This document shows positions 9,244 to 18,087 of a stretch of DNA of 64,000 bases, piece by piece; within the stretch, counting starts at the first letter, position 1; each line of letters opens with the position of its first letter. Under the pieces are notes generated by a model. That model worked only from the letters and a program-made list of their open reading frames with translations. It made no database searches and was not told the origin of the DNA. Both the position numbers and the translations under genes were made by a program. Source of the DNA: Flagellimonas amoyensis (GTDB taxonomy: Bacteria > Bacteroidota > Bacteroidia > Flavobacteriales > Flavobacteriaceae); NCBI RefSeq assembly GCF_003058265.1, contig NZ_QBUK01000012.1, positions 62,001-126,000 on the forward strand, read 5' to 3'.

Positions 9244-9963
9244 CTATCTCGGGATTGAATTTTCTACGGCCTTGAAGCGCAAGTCCGTTTTGGCATAGCC
9301 AGATGCATCGATGGGCTGCTCCCCGTACCAGATGTTCTCGTACAGGTATGAGGCTTTTTTGAACTCCAGTTGCAATTGGGTATGGGCAATTTCCCGTTCA
9401 TAGTCCACATTGGTCTTGTCAAAATGCCAATCGATGATGTTCTTTTGGGAAAGCAGTTTCAGGATCTTTAGGAATTGGTAGCGAACGGCAAGCCGGTAAT
9501 CCCCGTTTTTGAGGGCCTCTTCCATCAACGAATCCAAGTCGATGTTCTCAATGTGTTGTTCGGAAAGGTCCAGGTCGATGATGGACCGTGCTTTTTGGGT
9601 AAAAATGGAACTGAACTTTTCGTTCACGAACATCCGCACCAACAAATAAATGACCAACACACCCATGAGGGCATAAATGATGTACTCCAGGATCAAAAGG
9701 GTTTTGGGCGAAATGTCAAACCCAAAAGTACTGCTGATGGCATTCAGGAACCATCGGACAAAGCGGCTGAGCAAATTGGCAGACTCCCCTGTTTTTACAT
9801 CATAGTCAAAATCCTCCCCAGTGTATTTTTTACCAAGGTCTTCCCCAATTTGGCGTTCTGTGAGCACCGAGCTGCTGTCTAGTGGCAGGGCAATGGAATC
9901 CCTTTGCGCAAGACCCAAGTTTGCCCACAATAAAAGGATTAGGATGTAGCTCTGTTTGATCAC
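9244..9963 (-). CDS. DUF4129 domain membrane protein
   Basis: 239 residues with a signal-like N-terminus (ILILLLWANLGLAQ), an external segment, one strong membrane helix near residue 90-112 (LILEYIIYALMGVLVIYLLV), and a cytoplasmic helical domain. 'NGDYRLAVRYQFLKILKLLSQ' near residue 150 matches the DUF4129 family, also found at the C-terminus of TgpA-type transglutaminases. Here it is a stand-alone protein. The start overlaps the stop of the upstream gene by 4 nt, and the stop is 1 nt from the DUF4350 start. Role beyond membership of the MoxR locus is not known. Confidence 0.82.
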   Translation of the reverse strand: MIKQSYILILLLWANLGLAQRDSIALPLDSSSVLTERQIGEDLGKKYTGEDFDYDVKTGESANLLSRFVRWFLNAISSTFGFDISPKTLLILEYIIYALMGVLVIYLLVRMFVNEKFSSIFTQKARSIIDLDLSEQHIENIDLDSLMEEALKNGDYRLAVRYQFLKILKLLSQKNIIDWHFDKTNVDYEREIAHTQLQLEFKKASYLYENIWYGEQPIDASGYAKTDLRFKAVENSIPR

Positions 9964-10901
9964 TGATCGGTCTGTCCTATTTGATCTATTTTACTTCTGG
10001 TGTTGATATTGTATGTTTTTTCGTGTAGGGCATAAAAGAGGATGCCGTTCACGAACTGGGAGAGGCACTGGGCATATACCATCAAGATGAGCAACACACA
10101 CAGTCCAAGGGTATATATGACGGTCGAAATGACCGAGCCGCCCACATCCACATTGTTTTCCACCACATGGAAGGTGTAGATCCCAATGATTATGGAGGGT
10201 ACAATAAGGATGATGAAGAACAACAGGCCATTGAGCAAGCCGAGGATGAAATTGACCCCCACCGATCTCCAAAAATTGTTGATGACCAAGTTCCAGCCCT
10301 CCCCAAAACCTTCGATTACGCCCTTGGATTGGCTCATCATGCTAAAAAAGGAAACCCCGATCCAAGCGGTCATGCCAAATTGGATGATATATTGTGCAAA
10401 CATGCCCAACAATGGAATGAACGCCAAAACAAGTGCCACAATGAAGAACAGGATATAAATGGGGATCAGCAAAAGAATGAACAAGAACGTATTGCCAAAA
10501 TTGCCCTTTGTGTGCTCCCAAACCTCCCTTTTGTCAAATCCTTGACCCTTATGTTCGTCATATTTGACCAAGTAGGAGGAACTCAGGCTAAAGTTGAAGC
10601 CCGCCACCAAAATGAATATGATGAAAAAAATGACCGCCCCGGCGATAATGTAGGTCCAATAAGTGTCTTCGTTACTTTCTCCCGAACCCATACCGTAGAT
10701 ATTGGAACCTTCCGAGATCATTCCCACAAACCCGGATACCATCAAGTAGCTCGTAATCAAAAGACCGACCAAGAAAATACCATTGTAGCTCAGGAATACA
10801 TTGGTGAACTTTTTGATGTTCTGTTTTAAAAATTCAAAATAAACGGAGAGGATATCGCCAAAGTCGCGGTTGATCCTAAGCTCGATGTATTTGTCCTTCA
10901 T
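9960..10901 (-). CDS. Polytopic membrane protein of the MoxR operon
   Basis: 313 residues with about six hydrophobic segments (for example 'IIAGAVIFFIIFILVAGF', 'FILLLIPIYILFFIVALVLAF' in part, and 'NFILGLLNGLLFFIILIVPS'). The layout resembles the DUF4013 / glycerophosphodiesterase-membrane-domain type of integral protein, but no catalytic motif is visible. It overlaps the SpoIIM-like gene upstream by 26 nt and DUF4129 downstream by 4 nt, so it belongs to the same translational unit. I do not recognise a specific function. Confidence 0.75.
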   Translation of the reverse strand: MKDKYIELRINRDFGDILSVYFEFLKQNIKKFTNVFLSYNGIFLVGLLITSYLMVSGFVGMISEGSNIYGMGSGESNEDTYWTYIIAGAVIFFIIFILVAGFNFSLSSSYLVKYDEHKGQGFDKREVWEHTKGNFGNTFLFILLLIPIYILFFIVALVLAFIPLLGMFAQYIIQFGMTAWIGVSFFSMMSQSKGVIEGFGEGWNLVINNFWRSVGVNFILGLLNGLLFFIILIVPSIIIGIYTFHVVENNVDVGGSVISTVIYTLGLCVLLILMVYAQCLSQFVNGILFYALHEKTYNINTRSKIDQIGQTDQ

Positions 10902-11853
10902 GCAGTTTTCGGTTTAGTAAGATGGGGTATATGATGTAATAAAAAACAATCAGCAACAATGACCCTCCAATAATGGTGAAGGCCAGCCAATCGGGCATAT
11001 TGGCATACCGGGTGATGAACCCTTCGATAAAGCCCGCAATGATGAAAAACGGAATGGTGCTCACCACCACTTTCAACCCGTCCTTGGCCCCTTTCATGAA
11101 GGAGACCCTCCTGGAAAAAGTCTTGGGAAACAAGATGCTGTTGCCCATGATCAATCCGGCACAGCCCGCCACGATGATCACGGAAATCTCTATGGTGCCG
11201 TGCAGCCAAATCTGGCGGTTCGCTTCAAAAAATACCCCTTTGGTATAGAAAAAAGTAATGAACGCCCCCAACATCACCCCATTGCTGAAGAGAATATAGG
11301 CCGTACCAATGCTGGTGATCACTCCAAAGGCGAAGGCCAAAAAGCCCACGCGGATATTGTTGATGGTGATGCCCAAAAAGGTGCCTATCTCGCTTCCGCT
11401 TTTATAAATGGCCGTAGGTTCCCCATTGGCAATATTGTTCAGGGTCTCGTTCACATAGGCATCGCCCAAGATCAACCGTACAAAGGAAGTATCGTTCAAT
11501 GCGGAAATGGCGCCAATGGCCGTGGCCGTGATAAAGATCAAGAAAGTGATCCACAGAGTTTTGTGGTATTGCCTGAAAAAAAGCGGGAACTCATGCGCCC
11601 AGAACTCAATGATCCGGTTGCCCGATTCTTTTTTGTTCTTGTATATTTTTTGGTGTGCCTGTGAAGCAAGGGAGTTCAGGTACAATAAAGTCTTGCTTTC
11701 CGCGTAATAGGTCTGTGCGTAGGCAAGGTCATTGGTGAGTTGGATGTACCCGTCCACAAGCGCATCCGGATCTGTATGTGAACCTGATGCGACCGCTTTT
11801 TCAAAAGCGATCCATTTTTCCTTATTTTGCTTCACAAAAGCAGCTTCGCGCAT
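10876..11853 (-). CDS. SpoIIM (stage II sporulation protein M)-like membrane protein
   Basis: 325 residues. A soluble helical N-terminus (about 1-95) is followed by about five membrane helices. Family features are 'RQYHKTLWITFLIFITATAIG', 'NNIRVGFLAFAFGVITSIGTA', and 'WLHGTIEISVIIVAGCAGL' near residue 215, typical of SpoIIM. In endospore formers SpoIIM is part of the DMP peptidoglycan-remodelling complex. This organism does not sporulate, and SpoIIM homologues paired with RDD proteins are widespread with unknown function. It is the first gene of the six-gene operon, 40 nt from the divergent RDD gene. Confidence 0.88.
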   Translation of the reverse strand: MREAAFVKQNKEKWIAFEKAVASGSHTDPDALVDGYIQLTNDLAYAQTYYAESKTLLYLNSLASQAHQKIYKNKKESGNRIIEFWAHEFPLFFRQYHKTLWITFLIFITATAIGAISALNDTSFVRLILGDAYVNETLNNIANGEPTAIYKSGSEIGTFLGITINNIRVGFLAFAFGVITSIGTAYILFSNGVMLGAFITFFYTKGVFFEANRQIWLHGTIEISVIIVAGCAGLIMGNSILFPKTFSRRVSFMKGAKDGLKVVVSTIPFFIIAGFIEGFITRYANMPDWLAFTIIGGSLLLIVFYYIIYPILLNRKLHEGQIHRA

Positions 11854-11893
11854 AAATGGAATTTATTTTTCCCAAGTTTAAAAATACGTTTAT

Positions 11894-12619
11894 ATGGGCA
11901 ACCTCCAAATCAATACAACGCAAAATGTCAACTTAGATTATAAGATTGTGGGCCTTGGGGAGCGAATCGTTGCTTTTCTCATCGATGGACTCATTTTGTA
12001 CATGTATGCCTATTTGGTAAGCCTCATCAGCAATGCCATCGGTTTCATTTATGAAGATACTTGGACACAACGTGGGCTGGCGTCGCTGATTTTTTTGCCG
12101 GCCATGTTCTATTCCCTTTTGATGCACAGCCTTTTTAACGGGCAGACGGTGGGCAAGATGTTGATGAAGATGCGGGTGGTCCGCTTGGATGGCACCCCGG
12201 TGCATTGGAGCAATCTCTTGGTCCGATGGATGTTGCGCCTCGTGGACATTTGGATTTTCTTGGGGTCCATTGGCATTTTGAGCATCCTGTTCTCGGAAAA
12301 AAGGCAACGGGTAGGGGATGCGGCCGCAGGCACTGTGGTGATCAGTACGAAACGAAAGACCAAGGTATCCCATACCATTTTGGAAGAAGTGGAGGAGGCC
12401 TACCAGCCCCAGTTCACCAATGTGACCTTGCTCACGGACAAGGATGTCCGGTTGATCAAGGAAACCTATCACATTGCCAAAAAAAGTGGGGATTTCAAGA
12501 CCCTGACCGCACTCCGCATCAAAGTGGACAGCATTTTGAAGACCAATTCCAACCTGTATGATGTGCAGTATATTGACACGGTGCTGAAAGATTACAACTA
12601 CTACACCCAAAAAATGTAG
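11894..12619 (+). CDS. RDD family membrane protein
   Basis: 241 residues. An RDD domain (about residues 15-155) is recognisable from the first helix with its Arg/Asp pair (LGERIVAFLIDGLILY) and 'FNGQTVGKMLMKMRVVRLDG', then 'RVGDAAAGTVVI' at the end of the domain. A ~85-residue soluble C-terminal extension (LLTDKDVRLIKETYHIAKKSGD) is extra to the family core. RDD proteins are proposed transport or ion-exchange proteins, without an agreed function. It diverges from the SpoIIM operon across 40 nt, which must hold both promoters, and this RDD/SpoIIM pairing is recurrent in many bacteria. Confidence 0.88.
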   Translation: MGNLQINTTQNVNLDYKIVGLGERIVAFLIDGLILYMYAYLVSLISNAIGFIYEDTWTQRGLASLIFLPAMFYSLLMHSLFNGQTVGKMLMKMRVVRLDGTPVHWSNLLVRWMLRLVDIWIFLGSIGILSILFSEKRQRVGDAAAGTVVISTKRKTKVSHTILEEVEEAYQPQFTNVTLLTDKDVRLIKETYHIAKKSGDFKTLTALRIKVDSILKTNSNLYDVQYIDTVLKDYNYYTQKM

Positions 12620-12621
12620 CC

Positions 12622-13236
12622 ATGCTCTACCAGACCATTGATATTTTGGGAACCGTGGCCTTTACCATTTCCGGGGTCTTGGTGGCCATGGAAAAACGGT
12701 TGGACCTCTTTGGGGTGCTCATCATCGCCTTTGTCACGGCCATTGGGGGCGGGACCTTGCGGGACCTGCTCATAGGGAACACGCCAGTGGTCTGGATGCG
12801 GGACCTTACCTATGTGGTCACCATTTTCATAGCCGTGGTCTTCGCCATTATTTTTGTGAAGCAGTTGAAGTATTTGAGGAAATCCCTTTTTCTGTTCGAT
12901 ACCATTGGGATTGGCCTGTATACCATGATCGGGGTAGAAAAAGGCTTGGAAGCCGACCTTTTGCCCATCATGTGCATTTTTCTGGGTACCATGACGGCCT
13001 GTTTTGGGGGCGTCATCCGGGATATGTTGTGCAATGAGATCCCGATCATTTTTAGAAGAAAGGAAATCTATGCCACCACCTGCATCGTGGGAGGGGCCAG
13101 TTACTTTCTCTTTGTTGAACTTCCCATCAAGGAAGGCTATGCCTACATTGCGGCCATCGTGGTGGTGATCACCCTAAGGTTGTTGGCCGTAAAATATGAT
13201 ATCCGTTTGCCCAGCGTCTATGAAAAAGAGCCTTGA
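12622..13236 (+). CDS. TRIC (UPF0126/YicG) family cation channel
   Basis: 204 residues with seven hydrophobic segments. The two UPF0126 half-repeats are recognisable from 'AITISGVLVAMEKRLDLFGV'-like and 'DTIGIGLYTMIGVEKGL' sequences, each followed by a glycine-rich motif (GGGTLRDLL; GGVIRDMLCNEIP). Prokaryotic members form homotrimeric potassium-permeable channels. The ATG is 2 nt after the RDD stop, so they are co-transcribed and probably coupled. Size is normal for the family. Confidence 0.92.
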   Translation: MLYQTIDILGTVAFTISGVLVAMEKRLDLFGVLIIAFVTAIGGGTLRDLLIGNTPVVWMRDLTYVVTIFIAVVFAIIFVKQLKYLRKSLFLFDTIGIGLYTMIGVEKGLEADLLPIMCIFLGTMTACFGGVIRDMLCNEIPIIFRRKEIYATTCIVGGASYFLFVELPIKEGYAYIAAIVVVITLRLLAVKYDIRLPSVYEKEP

Positions 13237-13348
13237 CCACCATGTCTTCGGCGGTGGTTAATGATTGCTTAGTATGATTAACCCTTGATTAATCTTTTTT
13301 TTCCTTTGGTTAGCCTTCCCGTGCCAAGGATAGCACTACTTTGGTCTT

Positions 13349-13356
13349 TAGTTTTG
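13349..13356 (+). promoter_or_regulatory. Putative -7 element (TAGTTTTG) for the transporter/TonB receptor pair
   Basis: TAnnTTTG match 70 nt before the transporter ATG. A -33 box at the usual distance is not evident. If it is used, transcription would start near 13363, just ahead of the hairpin at 13373-13402. Confidence 0.35.
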
Positions 13357-13372
13357 TAATCTTCATTAAAAT

Positions 13373-13402
13373 AAGGGCCGCCCCAGTAGTGTCGGCCTTT
13401 TT
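13373..13402 (+). terminator. Terminator-like hairpin in the leader of the transporter gene
   Basis: AAGGGCCG (13373-13380) pairs, with one G-T wobble, with CGGCCTTT (13393-13400), followed by further Ts. It either ends the RDD/TRIC transcript, whose stop is 137 nt upstream, or attenuates the transporter/receptor transcript that begins just before it. Confidence 0.6.
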
Positions 13403-13425
13403 ACCAAACCAATCGAGACCAATTT

Positions 13426-14571
13426 ATGAAAACACCAAAAATCGTTTTATTGACCCTTTTTCTCTCCGCCTCCTTTCTTGGCATGGATAGCATCAATGCC
13501 CAGGGATGTGTCGCAATCCGACATTTTTCATCCTGTGTGGGGAATACGTTGGAGAGCAACCTGTTGGGGCCAGGAGATATCCAGATAGGGAGCAACTATC
13601 GCTATTTTAAGTCTTTTAGGCATTTCAGGGGAACGCATGAAGAGCCGGATAGGGTTTCCAACGAAACGGAGGTGATCAATCATTCCCACTCCTGGGATTT
13701 TTTCCTGACCTATGGAATCACTGACCGACTGTATACCAGCATTACCATCCCAACAGTGATCAACACTCGTTCCTCACTATATGAACACGGCAGGGACGAG
13801 CGGAACACCACCTACTCCAGAGGACTTGCCGATTTCAGGGTAGGGGTAGGCTACTGGCTGTTCGACCTGGAAAAACATCAAAATGGAAACCTTGCGTTGG
13901 GATTGGGCATGAAACTGCCCACCGGAAGTTTCAATGCTTCGGATATCTTCTACAATGTAGGCCCCGAAGGAGGTCCGGAGACCAGACCTGTTGACCAGAG
14001 CATCCAACCGGGCGATGGTGGTTTTGGGGTTACCCTGGATTTTCAATTTTACCAGAAGATTGCCGAAAAACTGTTTGCTTATGGTGGTGGATTCTATTTG
14101 ATCAACCCAAGGGAGACCAACGGAACTCGGACGTTTCGGGAAACCTTGAGCCCTCTTCTGGAAAATGAGGCCATCATGGCCGTTCCCGATCAGTTTTCGG
14201 TGCGTGCCGGGGCCAGTTATGCCATCAGTAATACCATCTCTACTTCGTTGGGTGCCAGATATGAAGGGGTTCCCGTAAAAGACCTTATTGGGGGGAACGA
14301 TGGTTTCAGAAGGCCAGGCAATGTACTTTCCATAGACCCGGGCATCGCCTTCATGAAGAACAACTTTTCCCTGAACCTCAATGTTCCTTTTGCCGTAAGA
14401 AGGGAACGTCCCCAAAGTGTTACCGACCTCGAAACCCAGGAACTTACGGGCGAACCTAGGGCAGGGGATGCCGCCTTTGCCGATTATTTGATCAACGTAG
14501 GGGTTTCCTATCGCTTTTCAAACAAAAAGGTAAAAGTAGCCCCTGAATTGATGGGCGAATTTAAGAGCTGA
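13426..14571 (+). CDS. Outer-membrane transporter-like beta-barrel protein
   Basis: 381 residues with a signal peptide (IVLLTLFLSASFLG) ending near 'SINAQG'. The rest alternates aromatic and polar residues in beta-strand style and ends in 'NVGVSYRFSN', typical of a barrel whose last strand is close to the C-terminus. 'LGLGMKLPTGSF' followed by a region giving dataset-like loops resembles the MetA-type (phenol-degradation pathway, transporter) barrel family. The mature N-terminus has a conserved-looking 'CVAIRHFSSC' Cys pair. It precedes a TonB-dependent receptor by 76 nt on the same strand, so joint function in uptake is likely. Substrate is unknown. Confidence 0.7.
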   Translation: MKTPKIVLLTLFLSASFLGMDSINAQGCVAIRHFSSCVGNTLESNLLGPGDIQIGSNYRYFKSFRHFRGTHEEPDRVSNETEVINHSHSWDFFLTYGITDRLYTSITIPTVINTRSSLYEHGRDERNTTYSRGLADFRVGVGYWLFDLEKHQNGNLALGLGMKLPTGSFNASDIFYNVGPEGGPETRPVDQSIQPGDGGFGVTLDFQFYQKIAEKLFAYGGGFYLINPRETNGTRTFRETLSPLLENEAIMAVPDQFSVRAGASYAISNTISTSLGARYEGVPVKDLIGGNDGFRRPGNVLSIDPGIAFMKNNFSLNLNVPFAVRRERPQSVTDLETQELTGEPRAGDAAFADYLINVGVSYRFSNKKVKVAPELMGEFKS

Positions 14572-14647
14572 TCTTATCGGACAACGTAGAATATTTTTAG
14601 GTTCCCTTTGGGAACAGTCACAAAACAGCACTAAATCTTAAAAAAAA

Positions 14648-17302
14648 ATGTACAGGAACGGTAAAGGGCCGTTGGTCCTTTGGGGCTTTATGCTCTTTTT
14701 TTTGACAGGGGCATTGGCCCAGGCACAGGACAGAATCATCGGGAAAATAGTGGATGCGGACAATGGTCAGCCCTTATTGGGTGCCCAACTCCTGTTGGTA
14801 CCCAGCAATAAGGGAACCGTTACGGATGACTTTGGGAGGTTTTCCATCCTGAAGAATGCAGGGGACCATGCCCTTACCGTAAAATATTTGGGGTATGAGG
14901 AAAAGCAGGTTTCGCTTTCTGCTTCGGATGTGGATATGGGGATCATAGGACTCACCCGCTCCAATACCACCTTGGATGAGGTGGTTGTAAGTGCCTCGGC
15001 CAAAAATTTCAAGAGTGAATTTGTGGGGAGCAATTATCGAATCAATCCCGTGGCTTTAAAAAACATGAACCCATTGAACACCGAAGAGGTGCTGCGTACC
15101 GTTCCCGGTGTGAACATTGTGGGGGATATGGGCCTGTCCAACCGTCCCAATATCAGTATACGGGGCTCTTGGGGTAGAAGGTCCAAAAAAGTGCTGCTCA
15201 TGGAAGATGGTACGCCTTCGGCACCCGCACCCTACATCGCTCCTGGCGCGTACTACAACCCGGTGAGTGACCGAATCACTTCCGTTGAGGTGTACAAAGG
15301 GGCCGATCTCTTAAAGTATGGGCCCAATAATATGTACGGTGCGGTGAACTATATCACCGCATTGCCCCCGCAAAAACCAACACTGCGACTGAAATTGACA
15401 GGCGGACAACGTAATTATACCTCGGGACTTTTTTCCTACGGGGGTACTTGGAAAAATATTGGCGGCTTGGTGGAAGGGGTGTACAAGAAGTTTGATGGCT
15501 TTATCGACAATTCCTCCGTAGAGATCTTGAACCTGAATGCGAAGATTTTTGCCCAGTTGTCCGAAGACCAGTCGCTTTATTTCAAAGTAAGTGGGCAGTT
15601 CGAGGACAATCAGGCCTCACTGAGTTCCCAGACACCCTTCACTTTTGAAGCCGACCCAACCCAAAATCCTTTGGATGCCGATCAGTTCACCATGAGGCGG
15701 TATGGGGTCGATATCATCCATAAATGGCTGCCGAATGAAGATTTGAGCTTTACCACAAAGGTATATGCTTCCGATTTTGAAAGGGATTGGTGGCGACAGG
15801 TGACCGCAAAGGTGAGGGCATCCGAAGTCCAGGACTATGTAGGAGATGAGATTTTTGCGGACCGGTACCGATATCTGCAAGGCCGGTCGTTTGATGACGA
15901 GGATTATGTGATTGTGGGCAGGATCTTGAACGGCCGTGAAAGCACTACGGACAGCAGGTGGATCTATAGGGTCTCGGGCATCAAGGAAACCATAAAGGCC
16001 AAATGGGAGGCTTTCAATGCCCCCAGTGAATTTGAAGCAGGCATCAACCTGCACAGGGAAACTTTCAAGGATGTGCTTTTGGAGGCGGATAGCTCCCGGT
16101 GGGCGAGGAGTGGAAGGACCACCACGGATCTGTGGTACCGACTTTGGTCCGCGAACGGTTATGTTCGTAACGAATTCCATTTGGGCGATTTGGGCGTTGT
16201 CCCTATCCTGCGATTTGAGCATGTGGACATGTACCGTCAGAATTTGCTGGTCCTGGCACAAGACCCAGATCTTCAGGGCACTTCCGAAGGAAGGGAACCT
16301 AGTGTGTACAATCAATTTTTACCGGGAATCACCTTGGATTATCCTTTAGGGTCAGGTGAATTGTACGGTAGCGTTTATCAGGGAATGATCGCCCCTTCCA
16401 AAGTATTCGGGTTCTTGGTGGAGCAGGATGGCGTGGTGACCAATCCCTTGGCCGGACAAAGTATCAATATGGAACCGGAGTTGAGCTGGAACAAGGAACT
16501 GGGTTGGAGGGGAAGCCTATGGGCCGATCGTGTCCAAGGACAATTGACCTATTTCCATAATGCCAGCCGAAACTTTTATGCCGGGGGGCGCAATGAGGTC
16601 TTTAACGAACTGGGCAAGATCAATGTACAGGGAGTGGAAATGGCCCTCGATGTGGAATTGTTCAATGGAAATGGACATCAGCTTCATTTCTTGGCAAATG
16701 CCACCTATATGGACTCCAAGGTGATGGAAGGAAAATTGGAGGATAAGGACCTGTTTTCCCAAGTGGTCCATGGCACGGACACGCAAAACGAATACATCGA
16801 AAAGGTGAATGCCAATCGCAATGCCTATGAGGTGTATGTGGATACCGGAAGTGGGGAAACTTTGCTCACCGATACCACCATCGACGCTGCTGATTTTCCA
16901 AACATCACCAAAAGTGTGATCACCTTTGGGGATGATGGGCTTTCAGATGCCGAAGCACCCTATACCCCAAAAGTGAACTTGAGCCTGGGGCTGAACTACG
17001 ATTGGAAGGGACTTTCAAGTGGGTTCAACGTGCACCACGTGGGAAAACAGTTCACGGAGGTCCACAATTTTGTGAGCGAATCGGCTGATGGGGCCATAGG
17101 GCAATTGCCCTCCTTTACCACCATCGACGCTTTTGTGAACTATGATTTTACCATTGGAAACTCGGTCGAGGCGACAGTATTTGTCAACGGAAAGAACATC
17201 ACTGACGAAGTGTACAGGGCATCCCGCCTGAACAGGGCCACCTCCGGGGTTTTTGCCGGAGGTTTCCGCCAGATCATTTTTGGGATCAACCTGAAAATGT
17301 AA
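14648..17302 (+). CDS. TonB-dependent receptor, FecA/siderophore type
   Basis: An 884-residue outer-membrane receptor. After the signal peptide comes a carboxypeptidase-regulatory-like domain (about 27-115; 'IIGKIVDADNGQPLLGAQ'). Next is a TonB box/plug region (TLDEVVVSAS, then 'LRTVPGVNIVGDMGLSNRP', 'NISIRGSWGRRSKKVLLMED') and a 22-strand barrel ending in 'RQIIFGINLKM'. The plug wording 'EDGTPSAPAPYIAPGAYY' and 'VEVYKGADLLKYGPNNMYGA' resembles Fe(3+)-dicitrate (FecA-like) receptors, but the substrate is inference. No SusD partner follows, so this is not a polysaccharide-utilisation pair. It is co-directional with the preceding barrel gene; a GTTCCC-TTT-GGGAAC hairpin (14601-14615) sits between them. 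Confidence 0.92.
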   Translation: MYRNGKGPLVLWGFMLFFLTGALAQAQDRIIGKIVDADNGQPLLGAQLLLVPSNKGTVTDDFGRFSILKNAGDHALTVKYLGYEEKQVSLSASDVDMGIIGLTRSNTTLDEVVVSASAKNFKSEFVGSNYRINPVALKNMNPLNTEEVLRTVPGVNIVGDMGLSNRPNISIRGSWGRRSKKVLLMEDGTPSAPAPYIAPGAYYNPVSDRITSVEVYKGADLLKYGPNNMYGAVNYITALPPQKPTLRLKLTGGQRNYTSGLFSYGGTWKNIGGLVEGVYKKFDGFIDNSSVEILNLNAKIFAQLSEDQSLYFKVSGQFEDNQASLSSQTPFTFEADPTQNPLDADQFTMRRYGVDIIHKWLPNEDLSFTTKVYASDFERDWWRQVTAKVRASEVQDYVGDEIFADRYRYLQGRSFDDEDYVIVGRILNGRESTTDSRWIYRVSGIKETIKAKWEAFNAPSEFEAGINLHRETFKDVLLEADSSRWARSGRTTTDLWYRLWSANGYVRNEFHLGDLGVVPILRFEHVDMYRQNLLVLAQDPDLQGTSEGREPSVYNQFLPGITLDYPLGSGELYGSVYQGMIAPSKVFGFLVEQDGVVTNPLAGQSINMEPELSWNKELGWRGSLWADRVQGQLTYFHNASRNFYAGGRNEVFNELGKINVQGVEMALDVELFNGNGHQLHFLANATYMDSKVMEGKLEDKDLFSQVVHGTDTQNEYIEKVNANRNAYEVYVDTGSGETLLTDTTIDAADFPNITKSVITFGDDGLSDAEAPYTPKVNLSLGLNYDWKGLSSGFNVHHVGKQFTEVHNFVSESADGAIGQLPSFTTIDAFVNYDFTIGNSVEATVFVNGKNITDEVYRASRLNRATSGVFAGGFRQIIFGINLKM

Positions 17303-17312
17303 GGTCGACCGT

Positions 17313-18035
17313 TTATTTCGTTCCGAATACCTCTTCAAAAAAGTGCGTCATGCGCTGCCAAGATCGGTCACTGGCCAAGGCATTGTATTCCATGCCTTGG
17401 TCGGGGGATTTGGCATTGGGATTGGTAAAGGCATGGCCCGTATGGCCAAAGACGTCCATTTCCCAAACCGCATTCCGTTCAGTGAGCTCATAGCCCAGGG
17501 CAACAATGTCCTTAGGGAAGGCAAAGGGATCTTCCCAACCGTGGAGTACCAGTATCTTGGCCTTGATGTCCTCTTCTTGCTCCAATCCTGGTGGGTCAAA
17601 AATGCCATGGAAACAAACCGAAGCTTGGATGTCCACCCCCGAACGTGCCAGATCAAGAGCACATTTTCCACCGAAGCAAAAACCGATGATGCCCACTTTT
17701 GCTGAGTCTGCCAACTCATGTTCCTTTACTTTTTCCAGAGCCAAAAGCAATCGGTCCAACAGCTCTTGTCGGTCTGCCAAGGCCTCGTTCATCAATTCTT
17801 CGGCCTGATCGGCATCTTTTGCCCGTTTTCCCTTGCCAAACACATCTATGGCAAAGGCCAGATAGCCCATTTTGGCCAGTTCGGTTGCCTTGTCCTCTTC
17901 GAATTTGGACTGTCCCATCCAGGTGTGGGAAACCATCACCACAGGGCGTTTGCCCTTGAAATCGGTGTCATGGGCAATGACCCCCTCATAGGTCTGTCCA
18001 TTGCCGGAGTACGTAAATTTGTCTGTTTTGATCAT
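17313..18035 (-). CDS. Dienelactone hydrolase family protein
   Basis: A 240-residue alpha/beta hydrolase. The nucleophile is Cys120 in GFCFGG, with Asp169 in LHGWEDP and His201 in FGHTGHAF, so the Cys-Asp-His triad of the DLH family is complete. No signal peptide is present, so it is cytosolic. In classical pathways the enzyme opens dienelactones, but many chromosomal copies like this have unknown esters as substrates. It is convergent with the TonB receptor (10-nt gap, no terminator room). Confidence 0.92.
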   Translation of the reverse strand: MIKTDKFTYSGNGQTYEGVIAHDTDFKGKRPVVMVSHTWMGQSKFEEDKATELAKMGYLAFAIDVFGKGKRAKDADQAEELMNEALADRQELLDRLLLALEKVKEHELADSAKVGIIGFCFGGKCALDLARSGVDIQASVCFHGIFDPPGLEQEEDIKAKILVLHGWEDPFAFPKDIVALGYELTERNAVWEMDVFGHTGHAFTNPNAKSPDQGMEYNALASDRSWQRMTHFFEEVFGTK

Positions 18036-18087
18036 AATGAGTTAGTTGTTCCTTGTTCAACCTAAATTAGGGTATTTTTTGATTGGT

